Source: Marivita lacus | GTDB lineage: Bacteria > Pseudomonadota > Alphaproteobacteria > Rhodobacterales > Rhodobacteraceae | Assembly (NCBI RefSeq): GCF_014637725.1 | Contig: NZ_BMFC01000006.1 | Location: forward strand, 1-64,000 | Reading direction: 5' to 3' | DNA: 64,000 bases | In this document: one piece after another, positions 1-7,366 of the stretch | Layout: every line of letters begins with the position of its first letter | How positions within the stretch are numbered: position 1 is the stretch's first letter | The notes under the pieces: model-generated | What the model saw: the letters and a program-made list of their open reading frames with translations, nothing else | Database searches by the model: none | Told to the model about the DNA's origin: nothing | Position numbers and translations under genes: made by a program

Positions 1-1
1 C

Positions 2-97
2 GACTACATCGAGCGCTTCTACAATCCCAGGCGACGCCATTCCAAACTGGGCTACCTAAGCCCCATGGCGTTCGAGGACCGAGCTATGCAAACCTAA
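2..97 (+). mobile_element. IS3-family transposase OrfB, C-terminal end
   Basis: The window opens inside a reading frame that ends in TAA at 95-97. Its 31 residues contain YIERFYNPRRRHSKLGY followed by a SPMAFE-like tail. This is the characteristic end of the DDE integrase (OrfB) of IS3-family elements. Only the C-terminus is visible; the catalytic DDE residues lie upstream of the window, so intactness cannot be judged. The sequence after the stop (about 98-131) looks like the right terminal region of the element and abuts a fragment of a different transposase, so this IS probably inserted into an older one. Confidence 0.8.
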
Positions 98-134
98 CCC
101 TGTGTCCACGAAATCGGCAGCAGGCCATTCCATG

Positions 135-278
135 CGGTTTCAGAATCAGCGGAGGCTTACGCCTTACGAATACATCTGCAAGATCTGGACTTCAGAACCA
201 GATCGATTCATCCTAAATCCGACCCACCAAATGCCGGGACTGAACACCGACGTAAGCTCTACGGATGCACCCCGTTAA
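135..278 (+). pseudogene. IS481-type transposase, C-terminal remnant
   Basis: In the frame starting at 135 the translation reads RRLTPYEYICKIWTSEPDRF and ends HQMPGLNT plus nine extra residues before TAA at 276-278. The LTPYEYI, WTSEPDRF and HQMPGLNT strings are typical of the C-terminal end of IS481/IS3-like integrases. There is no start codon and no catalytic domain, so this is a remnant. Its 5' side is cut by the end of the IS3-type element just upstream, suggesting a nested insertion. The usual stop directly after LNT is missing, a further sign of decay. Confidence 0.6.
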
Positions 279-316
279 AGAGGGGCGGGTTACCATCGGG
301 ACTGTATGGCGGCAGG

Positions 317-373
317 GGCTTTGTTGATGGCGTGGATGCCGCTGGGAGGGGCATCCACGCCATCAACAAAGCC
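317..373. repeat. Perfect 24-bp inverted repeat with 9-nt spacer
   Basis: Arms 317-340 and 350-373 are exact reverse complements (GGCTTTGTTGATGGCGTGGA plus TGCC at the left arm), separated by 341-349. The repeat lies 24 bp beyond the stop codon of the minus-strand operon. Neither side carries a T-run, so it is not a standard intrinsic terminator. It could be a pair of abutted IS ends, a transcript-stabilising hairpin or a Rho-independent-like end without a U-tract. Confidence 0.85.
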
Positions 374-396
374 GTTCGGATTGACCAGAGCCAGAG

Positions 397-1275
397 TCAC
401 GTGGCAGCGATCCAAGCGCGCGCGATGTCCTCGCGTGTGGCGATCCAGATGCGCTCGCGCCGCGCCGCCAGATCGGCCAGCACCCCGTCGAATGCGCCGA
501 AGCGCCCCGGACGCCCGACGATACGCAGGTGAAAGCCGATATTCAGCATGCGCGCCTGCCCCCGTGCAGCTTCGGCCTCAAGCACATCCAGCGCGTCCGA
601 TACATAGTCGGTCATGTCGCGTGCCCGTACGAAACCGTTGGGATGAAAGAACTTCATGTCATTGCTGTCCAGCGCGTAGGGTACGACCAGAAGAGGGCCG
701 TCGCGATAGGGCAGGTCGTCGTCGAACCCGTTGGATGTATAAAGATATCCGCGTTCGGACAACAGCGCGCGGGTCCAGGGGCTTTCGGCGCCGCGACAGA
801 AAAAGCCAACGGGTCGCCGACCCACCGTGGTGGCGATGGCATCGGCAGCGCGGTCTAGGTCGACCCCTTCGGCCTCGGGCGTGTCGTAATCGGCATGGGG
901 CCGCCAGAGCCAGCCATGGCAGGCCACTTCATGCCCGTCATCGGCGAGCATGCGCAGCACAGGCGCCGAACGTTCGGCGGCGCGCCCACAGGCGAACAGC
1001 GTCGCCCGGATATCGTGCCGGCGCAGCGCATCGGCCATCCGCCAGGCCCCGGCCCGCGTGCCGTAGGCAAAGATCTGAGCCTGCCCTGGATCAGGCCGCC
1101 CCTCGGGCACGACCGAGATCACTTCGCCCATCCGCTCGCTCGTCGCGTCGCCGTCGATCACCTGCTGTTCGGCGCCTTCTTCGACATTGACCACCACGGA
1201 TACGGCAAGCCGCGCTCCGTTCGGCCAGGTGACATCGGGCCATTTGCCACCGTATCCGACCAGATCCCGTGTCAT
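397..1275 (-). CDS. PuuE-type polysaccharide-deacetylase-fold hydrolase, paralogue 1
   Basis: The 292-residue protein belongs to the PuuE (metal-independent allantoinase) branch of the NodB/polysaccharide deacetylase fold. Family blocks seen in order are a WPNGARLAV start, VVNVEEGAE, YGTRAGAWR, HEVACHGW, FFCRGAESPWTRAL, LYTSNGFDDDLPY, YALDSNDMKFF and GFHLRIVGRPGR. The start is the ATG at 1275, which overlaps the preceding gene's TGA as ATGA; upstream in-frame codons lie inside that gene. It is the last gene of an eight-gene operon. Compared with the PuuE-like paralogue at 3699-4610 it is shorter in the middle and lacks the RYGPSVNTR motif, so the substrate is probably not the same. Hydrolysis of an amide or cyclic amide is inferred. 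Confidence 0.75.
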   Translation of the reverse strand: MTRDLVGYGGKWPDVTWPNGARLAVSVVVNVEEGAEQQVIDGDATSERMGEVISVVPEGRPDPGQAQIFAYGTRAGAWRMADALRRHDIRATLFACGRAAERSAPVLRMLADDGHEVACHGWLWRPHADYDTPEAEGVDLDRAADAIATTVGRRPVGFFCRGAESPWTRALLSERGYLYTSNGFDDDLPYRDGPLLVVPYALDSNDMKFFHPNGFVRARDMTDYVSDALDVLEAEAARGQARMLNIGFHLRIVGRPGRFGAFDGVLADLAARRERIWIATREDIARAWIAAT

Positions 1276-2831
1276 GCGCCGAAACCGGGCGGAATGGCAC
1301 GCGGCTCCCATGCGGGAAGACCGACCGCCGCGCGCCAGTGGGTGGCAATCTGCGCCCGCGTCGCGAACCAGACATCGCCCCGTGACAGCGCATGGTCCAG
1401 AAACGCCTCAAGCCCGCCGATCCGGGCCGGGCGCCCGATCATCCGGGGATGCAGGCCCACCGATAGCATCCGCGATGCCTGAGCGGCTTCGTGATGCAGC
1501 CGGTCAAAGGCGTCGATGCAATAGCTCCAAAAATCGGCGCCGGAGACAAAACCGCCCCGGTTGAAGAACCGCATGTCGTTGGTGTCAAAGGCATAGGGCA
1601 GGACGACATGCGGCCCGGCACCGGTTTCGACCACATAGGGCACATCGTCGGTGTAGGCATTGCTGTCATACAGGAACCCGCCCTGTTCGATTAGCAGGTC
1701 GCGCGTGCGTTCAGATATCGCAGAACGCGTGTGCCTGCCCATGGGCTGGGTGCCTGCGGTCCGGGAAATTGCTGCGACGGTGCGGGCGATAGCGCTGCGC
1801 TCTTGGGCTTCGCTCATGTGGACGTGACGTTCCCACCGCCATCTATGGGCCGCAACCTCTTGGCCATCCGGGAAGGGCTCGGAGGCGATCCAAGGCGAGC
1901 GCTCCAGCGCACGGCCACACGCGTTGAGAGTGGCCGCCAGCCGTCGCGATCGCAGGGCCGCCCGGATCCGTGGCCAAGCAGCGCGGGGGCCATATTCGAA
2001 ATGGCTTTCCATGCAGAGATCGCACAGGCCGTCCACACGCTCGACCGCCTCGTAGATGCTCTCGTTGCTTTCGTCGCCATCGCCAAGGGACAGTTCCGCC
2101 CCTTCCTCGATATTGACGACAATCGATACGGCCAGACCAGCACCGCCTGGCCATCGGACATCCGGCGTTCCGTCACGATAGTCGACAAAATCGCGTTCGG
2201 TCATGCCAGGATACGCGCGCGCAACGTCCATGAAACCTGCGCAGGCATCCGCGTCCCAGCGGACCAGATCGTCAGCGCCACCGCGCATCAAGGCCGAACC
2301 GACAACGACGCCCTGTGTAGCATCCAGTGCCGTACCGAAATTTTCCGTTGTGACCCCGCCGCCCACAAGGATCAGCAGCCGAACACCCGCAGCACGCACC
2401 GCCTCTGTCCGCGCCAGGGTATCGTCAAGGCTGTTGCCCGTGATCACGAGACCGTCGGCCCCGGCTTTGTCGGCCCAGCCCGCGGCAACGGGCTGCGTCT
2501 CTCCCGAAAGGGGCACGCTGGTGCGATCGTGGACATCCGCCAGAATCGCGATGTCGGTCCTGCCGATCCGGGCACGGTGCGCCTCCGCCTGCGGGGCAAG
2601 CGCATGACGCGGCCCGAAAGCTGCCATCGTGGCGATCGTGTGGCTGGCCGCCGGTCGGTCGGTGCGCGTCTGGTCCTGCACCTTTACCCAGGGCATCCCT
2701 GCCGCGGCAAAGACGCGGGAATTGGCAATCGCATAATCCTCAAGCCATGAGAGCGAGCGTCCTTCTTCGGGTTGCGGCAGATGCAGGGCCGCGATTATCG
2801 CGGGGCCTTTGGCGAACAATGCGTGTGTCAT
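1272..2831 (-). CDS. BtpA-like TIM barrel fused to a PuuE-type hydrolase
   Basis: A 519-residue protein with two complete domains. Residues about 10-205 match the BtpA/SgcQ TIM-barrel family: AALHLP, NSRVFAAAGMPWVKVQDQT, IAILADVHDRTSVPL, GADGLVITG, LILVGGGVTTENF and GVVVGSALM. Residues about 210-505 are a PuuE-type deacetylase-fold domain with VVNIEEGAE, MESHFEYGPRA, GGFLYDSNAY, YAFDTNDMRFF and SVGLHPRMIGRPAR. The expected CHGWRW block is AHRWRW here. Met-210 starts a stretch resembling the normal N-terminus of PuuE proteins, so the fusion looks like two former genes that lost the stop between them. The start chosen (2831) follows the upstream stop by 16 bp with a GGAGA sequence; more upstream codons lie inside that gene. 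BtpA-family chemistry is poorly known. Confidence 0.75.
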   Translation of the reverse strand: MTHALFAKGPAIIAALHLPQPEEGRSLSWLEDYAIANSRVFAAAGMPWVKVQDQTRTDRPAASHTIATMAAFGPRHALAPQAEAHRARIGRTDIAILADVHDRTSVPLSGETQPVAAGWADKAGADGLVITGNSLDDTLARTEAVRAAGVRLLILVGGGVTTENFGTALDATQGVVVGSALMRGGADDLVRWDADACAGFMDVARAYPGMTERDFVDYRDGTPDVRWPGGAGLAVSIVVNIEEGAELSLGDGDESNESIYEAVERVDGLCDLCMESHFEYGPRAAWPRIRAALRSRRLAATLNACGRALERSPWIASEPFPDGQEVAAHRWRWERHVHMSEAQERSAIARTVAAISRTAGTQPMGRHTRSAISERTRDLLIEQGGFLYDSNAYTDDVPYVVETGAGPHVVLPYAFDTNDMRFFNRGGFVSGADFWSYCIDAFDRLHHEAAQASRMLSVGLHPRMIGRPARIGGLEAFLDHALSRGDVWFATRAQIATHWRAAVGLPAWEPRAIPPGFGA

Positions 2832-2847
2832 GCAGGGGAAGTCTCCG

Positions 2848-3702
2848 TCAGATGGGGGTAAGACGAGACACCCTGCTTGGATTGGCTTCCGCAAGGTACA
2901 GTGTGCCATCCGGCGTTCCGAAAATCCCGTGGGCTCCGTTCAACATCGGCCGAGCGCGCCCCAAGCGCGTTCCATCCTGTGACATGCGATGAAGGCTTGG
3001 CACTTCATCGCTGACGAAGACATCACCTGCGGCATTGCCCCAGATGCCCACGGGCCGACGGAAACCGGTCCACTCATCAAGGAACGTGCCCTCAGCGTCG
3101 AACACCTGGAGCCGGTGATTGCACCGATCCACAACCACGACCCGCCCATCCGGCAGACACCAAAGAGAATGCGGTTCACGGAACGCGCCGGGCCCGTCGC
3201 CGAACGTGCCCCAGGTGCCCAGATGTGTGCCATCGGCGGCAAATCGGTGGACATGCCACCCGGCATAGCCGTCGGACACGTAGATATCGCCGCCGGGGGC
3301 AATCGTGACATCGGTCGGGTGATTGAACGGCGCGCCCGGACCTCCGCGTGTGCCGATCCCGCCGATGCGCTGTCCATCGGCAGAAAAGATGATGATTTCA
3401 TGCATGTCGCGGTCAACGACGAATATCCGCCCGTCAGGCGCGGGCGTCAACAGATGCGCGTCCGCAATCTCGAGATCACCCCACGCCCCCAGAAAGTCGC
3501 CATCAGGGGAGAGCACGATCACGCACGGATTATCGGGGTCCACGTAAGGGTCGCTGCGCAGCAGCACGAGGATGCGCCCGTCAGGCGTTACAACAACATC
3601 CGACACCTTCCCGGCGTACTGTGGCCAGCTGCCAAAAGGGCGATCAATACGATAGCGCGTGTCGCCCAGGGCCACGACAACCTGGTGGCGTGATCCGCTC
3701 AT
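2848..3702 (-). CDS. NHL-repeat beta-propeller protein
   Basis: The 284-residue protein has repeated NHL-type blades, seen as VSDVVVTPDGRILVL, DAHLLTPAPDGRIFVVDR, FNHPTDVTIAPGGDIYVSDG, FREPHSLWCLPDGRVVVVDR and AHGIFGTPDGTLYLAE. This pattern is typical of six-bladed propellers related to peptidylglycine amidating lyases and SMP-30-like proteins. No signal peptide or membrane segment is visible, so it is probably cytoplasmic. Its ATG overlaps the stop of the PuuE-like gene as ATGA, which ties it translationally to that enzyme. A lactonase or lyase step in the same pathway is plausible, but catalytic residues cannot be assigned from the sequence alone. Confidence 0.75.
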   Translation of the reverse strand: MSGSRHQVVVALGDTRYRIDRPFGSWPQYAGKVSDVVVTPDGRILVLLRSDPYVDPDNPCVIVLSPDGDFLGAWGDLEIADAHLLTPAPDGRIFVVDRDMHEIIIFSADGQRIGGIGTRGGPGAPFNHPTDVTIAPGGDIYVSDGYAGWHVHRFAADGTHLGTWGTFGDGPGAFREPHSLWCLPDGRVVVVDRCNHRLQVFDAEGTFLDEWTGFRRPVGIWGNAAGDVFVSDEVPSLHRMSQDGTRLGRARPMLNGAHGIFGTPDGTLYLAEANPSRVSRLTPI

Positions 3703-4610
3703 GCGAGCGGGCCGGAATAGGGGTGCGTCTCGGTCCAGTGGCGCGCGATATCGATACGTCGCGTGATCCAGACGTCCTCGTGGCCCATGACGTAATCGAG
3801 AAACCGCTCCAGCCCTGCGGCCCGTGCGGGATGGCCGATCAACCTCATGTGCAGGCCCACCGACATCATCTTGGGCGCTGTTGCGCCCTCACGATAAAGC
3901 ATATCGAAGGCGTCCTTGTGCCATTCGAAGTAATCATTGGATGTCGCAAAAGACCCGCAAAATTTTGTGTCATTGTTCGTCAGCGAATAGGGCACTACGA
4001 GGTGCGCTTTCTGATCGACCTCTGTCCAATAGGGCAATTCGTCGTCGTAGGCATCGGAGTCGTACAGGAACCCTCCCTCTTCGACGACGAGTTTGCGCGT
4101 GTTGACGCTAGGGCCGTAGCGGCAATACCAGCCAAGGGGCCGTTCGCCTAAAGTCTCCTTCAACGAGGCGATTGCGCGCTGGATGTGATCCCGCTCCTCG
4201 GCTTCGCTCAGCTCGAAATGCTTGATCCAGCGCCAGCCGTGGCAGCAGCAATCGAAACCGCTTTCTCGAATGGTTTGCGCGGCTTCCCGGTTCCGCTCCA
4301 GCGCGAGCGCGCAGCCAAAGATCGTCATCGGAAGCCCACGGTTCTGAAACAGCCGCATCAACCGCCAGAACCCGACCCGGCTGCCATAGGCAAAGAGCCC
4401 TTCGCCTGCCAGATCGCGGCCATCGACCCCTTGGCCAAGCCCGTGAGCGTCGGTGAGCGCCACTTCGGTGAACCCTTCGCCGTCCTGCACGGAAGGCTCC
4501 GAGCCTTCTTCGTAATTCATCACGAAATTTATCGCGATGCGGGCGCCGTTTGGCCATTTGGGATCGGGCGGGTTTGCGCCGTAGCCGATTAGGTCGCGGG
4601 GATAGGTCAT
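3699..4610 (-). CDS. PuuE-like allantoinase family protein, paralogue 3
   Basis: The 303-residue length and the full set of family motifs make this the most canonical of three paralogues. It starts MTYPRDLIGYG and contains VMNYEEGSE, YGSRVGFWRL, CCCHGWRWIKHFE, WYCRYGPSVNTRKL, GGFLYDSDAY, HLVVPYSLTNNDTKF and MMSVGLHMRLIGHPAR. Characterised PuuE enzymes open the hydantoin ring of allantoin without a metal. The start at 4610 has GAGG about 9 nt upstream and lies 7 bp after the permease stop. Allantoin is one candidate substrate, but the two sister domains in the operon suggest another cyclic or acylated amine. No other purine catabolic gene is nearby. Confidence 0.75.
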   Translation of the reverse strand: MTYPRDLIGYGANPPDPKWPNGARIAINFVMNYEEGSEPSVQDGEGFTEVALTDAHGLGQGVDGRDLAGEGLFAYGSRVGFWRLMRLFQNRGLPMTIFGCALALERNREAAQTIRESGFDCCCHGWRWIKHFELSEAEERDHIQRAIASLKETLGERPLGWYCRYGPSVNTRKLVVEEGGFLYDSDAYDDELPYWTEVDQKAHLVVPYSLTNNDTKFCGSFATSNDYFEWHKDAFDMLYREGATAPKMMSVGLHMRLIGHPARAAGLERFLDYVMGHEDVWITRRIDIARHWTETHPYSGPLA

Positions 4611-4617
4611 TGGGGCC

Positions 4618-5439
4618 TCACATACTCATCCGGCGTGTCAGACCGGTCAAACGATCCATCACGACCATTGCAACTAGAACGGCGACGATGATGACACCGG
4701 AAATCGCGGCAATGCGGACATCAAGGGTGGTTTCCATCATGCCCCACATGCGGATCGGCAACATGTTGGTGCGTGCATTGGACAGGAAGAGCGACACGGG
4801 CACGTTGTCCATCGACGCCACAAAGGCCAGGAACGCACCTGCCACAATGCCCGGCGTGATGATCGGGAGAGTGATGCGCCGGAACGCATAAAGCCGCCCC
4901 GCCCCAAGGCTCGCCGAGCTTTCCAAAAGCGCCGGGTTGAACTGAGTAAGGCTGGCCAGCGTCGTGCGGAAGATGAATGGCGCGATCACTACGAGGTGCC
5001 CGGCAATCAGATGGTTGATCGAGGGTCGGAAGCCCAGGATCGAGAAGAACATCAACGCGGCCAGACCATAGGATAGTCCGGGCAGGATCAGCGGCGACAT
5101 GAAGCTGGCTTCGAGTGCGCGGGCGGATGCCCTGTTGCTGCGGGCCATGGCGAGGGCTGCAGCGGTCGCGACGACCACCGCGAGCGCCGTCGCGATTGCG
5201 GCCACCCAAACCGAATTGGCCAGCGCCGAGTGGATATGACCGGACCTGACCGGGTCGAACAGGTCACGATACCACTCGATAGAGAACCCGGGCGGTGGAA
5301 ACGTCAGCACCCGTGAGGACGTGAACGAGGTGAGCAGCACGATGATCACGGGTCCAACCAGGATCGCGACGCTGAGCGTCGCAAGCCCCCCCATGACGAC
5401 CGAGTACGACTGATCGGAAATCGTGTTGCGATGCGTCAT
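4618..5439 (-). CDS. ABC transporter permease, PotC-like
   Basis: The 273-residue inner-membrane protein has about six hydrophobic segments and the EAA-type cytoplasmic loop of binding-protein-dependent permeases, seen as ESSASLGAGRLYAFRRITLPIITPGI. It resembles PotC/YdcV permeases of spermidine/putrescine-type importers. The start at 5439 shares one base with the TGA of the PotB-like gene (TGATG); the open frame continues upstream only in the overlapping gene. It forms the membrane pore together with the PotB-like partner. The substrate is unknown. Confidence 0.85.
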   Translation of the reverse strand: MTHRNTISDQSYSVVMGGLATLSVAILVGPVIIVLLTSFTSSRVLTFPPPGFSIEWYRDLFDPVRSGHIHSALANSVWVAAIATALAVVVATAAALAMARSNRASARALEASFMSPLILPGLSYGLAALMFFSILGFRPSINHLIAGHLVVIAPFIFRTTLASLTQFNPALLESSASLGAGRLYAFRRITLPIITPGIVAGAFLAFVASMDNVPVSLFLSNARTNMLPIRMWGMMETTLDVRIAAISGVIIVAVLVAMVVMDRLTGLTRRMSM

Positions 5440-6290
5440 CAGGTTGTCCTCGCAAAGCGACCAAGGAGTGAAAAGAGCATCACGCCCGACAGGACCGCGA
5501 CCAGCAAGGTGACAGAGGCCACCGCGGCAAAAGGCCAGTCGAAGACGACCATGGATTGTTGCCAGATCAGTGACGGCAAATAGACAAGCCGCGCGCCGCC
5601 GATGACGGTCTGCGAAATGAAGGCGGTCGTGGCCGACGCAAAGACCAGTGTCGCACCCGCGATCCAGCCAGGCAGCGAGAGCGGCAGGATTACTCGGAAA
5701 AATGTGCGCCATTTGGACCCGCCGAGCGCACGGGAGGCATCCGACAAGCTCGGATTGATCTGCTGCATGACCGTGACGAGCGGCAGGAGCATCAGGGGCA
5801 TCTCGATCTGCGTCAGCGCAATCACAAGGCCCAATTCAGTTTGTAGCAGGTTCAGCGGCGCAGAGGTCAGTCCGAGTGCCAGCAGGGTCTGGTTGACGAC
5901 ACCCTCGCGCGCCAAGATCACTATCCAGGCGAAGGTGCGAATGACGACGGACGTCAGCAGCGGCAGAAGAATGATGAATATCAGGAGCTTGCGAACGAGT
6001 GGTCCGCTCGCGATGAACAGGAGCGCAATCGGGTATGACAGGGCCGACGTTGCCAGTACGGCGACCATACCGAGCCTGACGGTATCATAGACAACGCCTC
6101 GATAGAACGGATCGCCCCAGAATTTCACCCAGCTGTCCATGGAGAAGGATGCGAAGCGGTCATCCGCCGCGAAGGACATTGCCAGCAGGATGAGAAGGGG
6201 CGCGGCAAAGAACGCCAGATAGGTAAAACCGAGTGGCGCTGCGAGCCGCCAGTCCACACGTCCGGGTTCATTTTTTGCCGCGCCAGCCAT
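5439..6290 (-). CDS. ABC transporter permease, PotB-like
   Basis: The 283-residue protein is an inner-membrane permease with about six membrane segments and the EAA-type loop DASRALGGSKWRTFFRVILPLSLPG. It is the PotB-like half of the importer. The ATG at 6290 lies 1 bp beyond the binding-protein stop. A longer frame would need a TTG start inside that gene and adds no conserved residues. It should pair with the PotC-like permease and be energised by the ATPase at 7367-8503. Confidence 0.85.
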   Translation of the reverse strand: MAGAAKNEPGRVDWRLAAPLGFTYLAFFAAPLLILLAMSFAADDRFASFSMDSWVKFWGDPFYRGVVYDTVRLGMVAVLATSALSYPIALLFIASGPLVRKLLIFIILLPLLTSVVIRTFAWIVILAREGVVNQTLLALGLTSAPLNLLQTELGLVIALTQIEMPLMLLPLVTVMQQINPSLSDASRALGGSKWRTFFRVILPLSLPGWIAGATLVFASATTAFISQTVIGGARLVYLPSLIWQQSMVVFDWPFAAVASVTLLVAVLSGVMLFSLLGRFARTT

Positions 6291-6291
6291 A

Positions 6292-7323
6292 TTACTTGGT
6301 GATCTCTTTGTTGAAGCGCTCAATCCAAGCCGCGCGCTGCGGATTGATCACGTTCCAGTCATGGACAACCATGTCAGCCAGATCATCGATCGAGTCGATG
6401 TAGAGGGTATCGACCAGCTCGACCTGCTTGTTCACCGGGATCATGTTGTAGGGGGGCATCATCAGTTGCGATTGAGCCGCGGCCGAGATCGCGGTGTCGA
6501 TGTACTGGTGGGCGGCCTCCACGTTCTCGGAACCCTTTACGATGTGAAGGGAGGTCGAGAAGGTGATTGCACCGGTTTCCGGTGCCATGAACTCGATGTC
6601 CACGCCTTGCTTCTTCAGCGTCGCGACATTGTTGGTGTTCGTGTACATCAAGTCGATCTGACCCTGTTGGAACAGACCCGGCAAGCCTGCGGGCCCCGTG
6701 ACTGCAGCCACTTTGGGCAGCGCCTCCTGGAGCTTTGCGAAGATCGGCTCCATGTCCGTGTCCGATCCACCGAACACCTTTGCCATTTCGATCAGGGAGA
6801 CGGTGCCGAAAGTGGTCTGGAAGCCGGTCAGGCCAAGCCGCTCCACGTAGGGAGATTCGAACAATTGCTCCCAGCGGGTCGGGGGTTCTGGGAATGCGGT
6901 CGGGTTATAGCACAGGCCAACGACCTGCACGTTCACGGTAGCGGCGTCTGCGGAAATCATGCCATCAGGTAAGTTTCCTGCGTTCGACAGCATGGAGGCG
7001 TCGATGGGATCGAACAGATCGGCCTCGCGCGCCGCAGCCGTGGGGCCAGGGTCCAGAACGAAACAGTCGAACGGAGCAATCCCGCGACCGGCGCGTGCCT
7101 TGGTCACCTGATCAACGGCCCAGAGCGGATCGAAGTCCACATCGACACCGTAGTTTTCAGCAAGCAGGGGCGCGACGACTGAGCGATAGGCTTCATCCCA
7201 AGTGCCGGGATAGATGGCCGCAGCCAGAGAACCGGACGCCCTGGCCATTGAGGCCGGAAGGGCAGATGCTGCGCCGAGTGCGGCAGCACCTTGCAGGAGT
7301 TTACGACGGGAGATCTCAGGCAT
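6292..7323 (-). CDS. Periplasmic binding protein of PotD-like ABC importer
   Basis: The 343-residue protein begins MPEISRRKLLQG, a twin-arginine signal, followed by an alanine-rich hydrophobic stretch and a probable cleavage after SMARA. The mature part has the features of family 1/8 extracellular solute-binding proteins of the PotD/AfuA type, such as YPGTWDEAYRSVVAPLL and PFDCFVLDPGPT. Start 7323 is preceded by AAGGAAAAG at good spacing; the extra 27 codons upstream lack a ribosome site. Export by Tat suggests folding before secretion. It captures the operon's unknown substrate, possibly a polyamine, amide or chelate. Confidence 0.85.
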   Translation of the reverse strand: MPEISRRKLLQGAAALGAASALPASMARASGSLAAAIYPGTWDEAYRSVVAPLLAENYGVDVDFDPLWAVDQVTKARAGRGIAPFDCFVLDPGPTAAAREADLFDPIDASMLSNAGNLPDGMISADAATVNVQVVGLCYNPTAFPEPPTRWEQLFESPYVERLGLTGFQTTFGTVSLIEMAKVFGGSDTDMEPIFAKLQEALPKVAAVTGPAGLPGLFQQGQIDLMYTNTNNVATLKKQGVDIEFMAPETGAITFSTSLHIVKGSENVEAAHQYIDTAISAAAQSQLMMPPYNMIPVNKQVELVDTLYIDSIDDLADMVVHDWNVINPQRAAWIERFNKEITK

Positions 7324-7366
7324 GGTCTTTTCCTTGTTGATTTTTTTAGGTTGAATTTTGGCAGGT

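Noticed and set aside
317-373. Palindrome as an intrinsic terminator
   Set aside because: The stem is strong but neither side has a U-tract, so standard Rho-independent termination is not supported.
3699-4610. Firm puuE assignment as allantoinase
   Set aside because: Family membership is clear, but no purine catabolism genes are nearby and two divergent paralogues share the operon.
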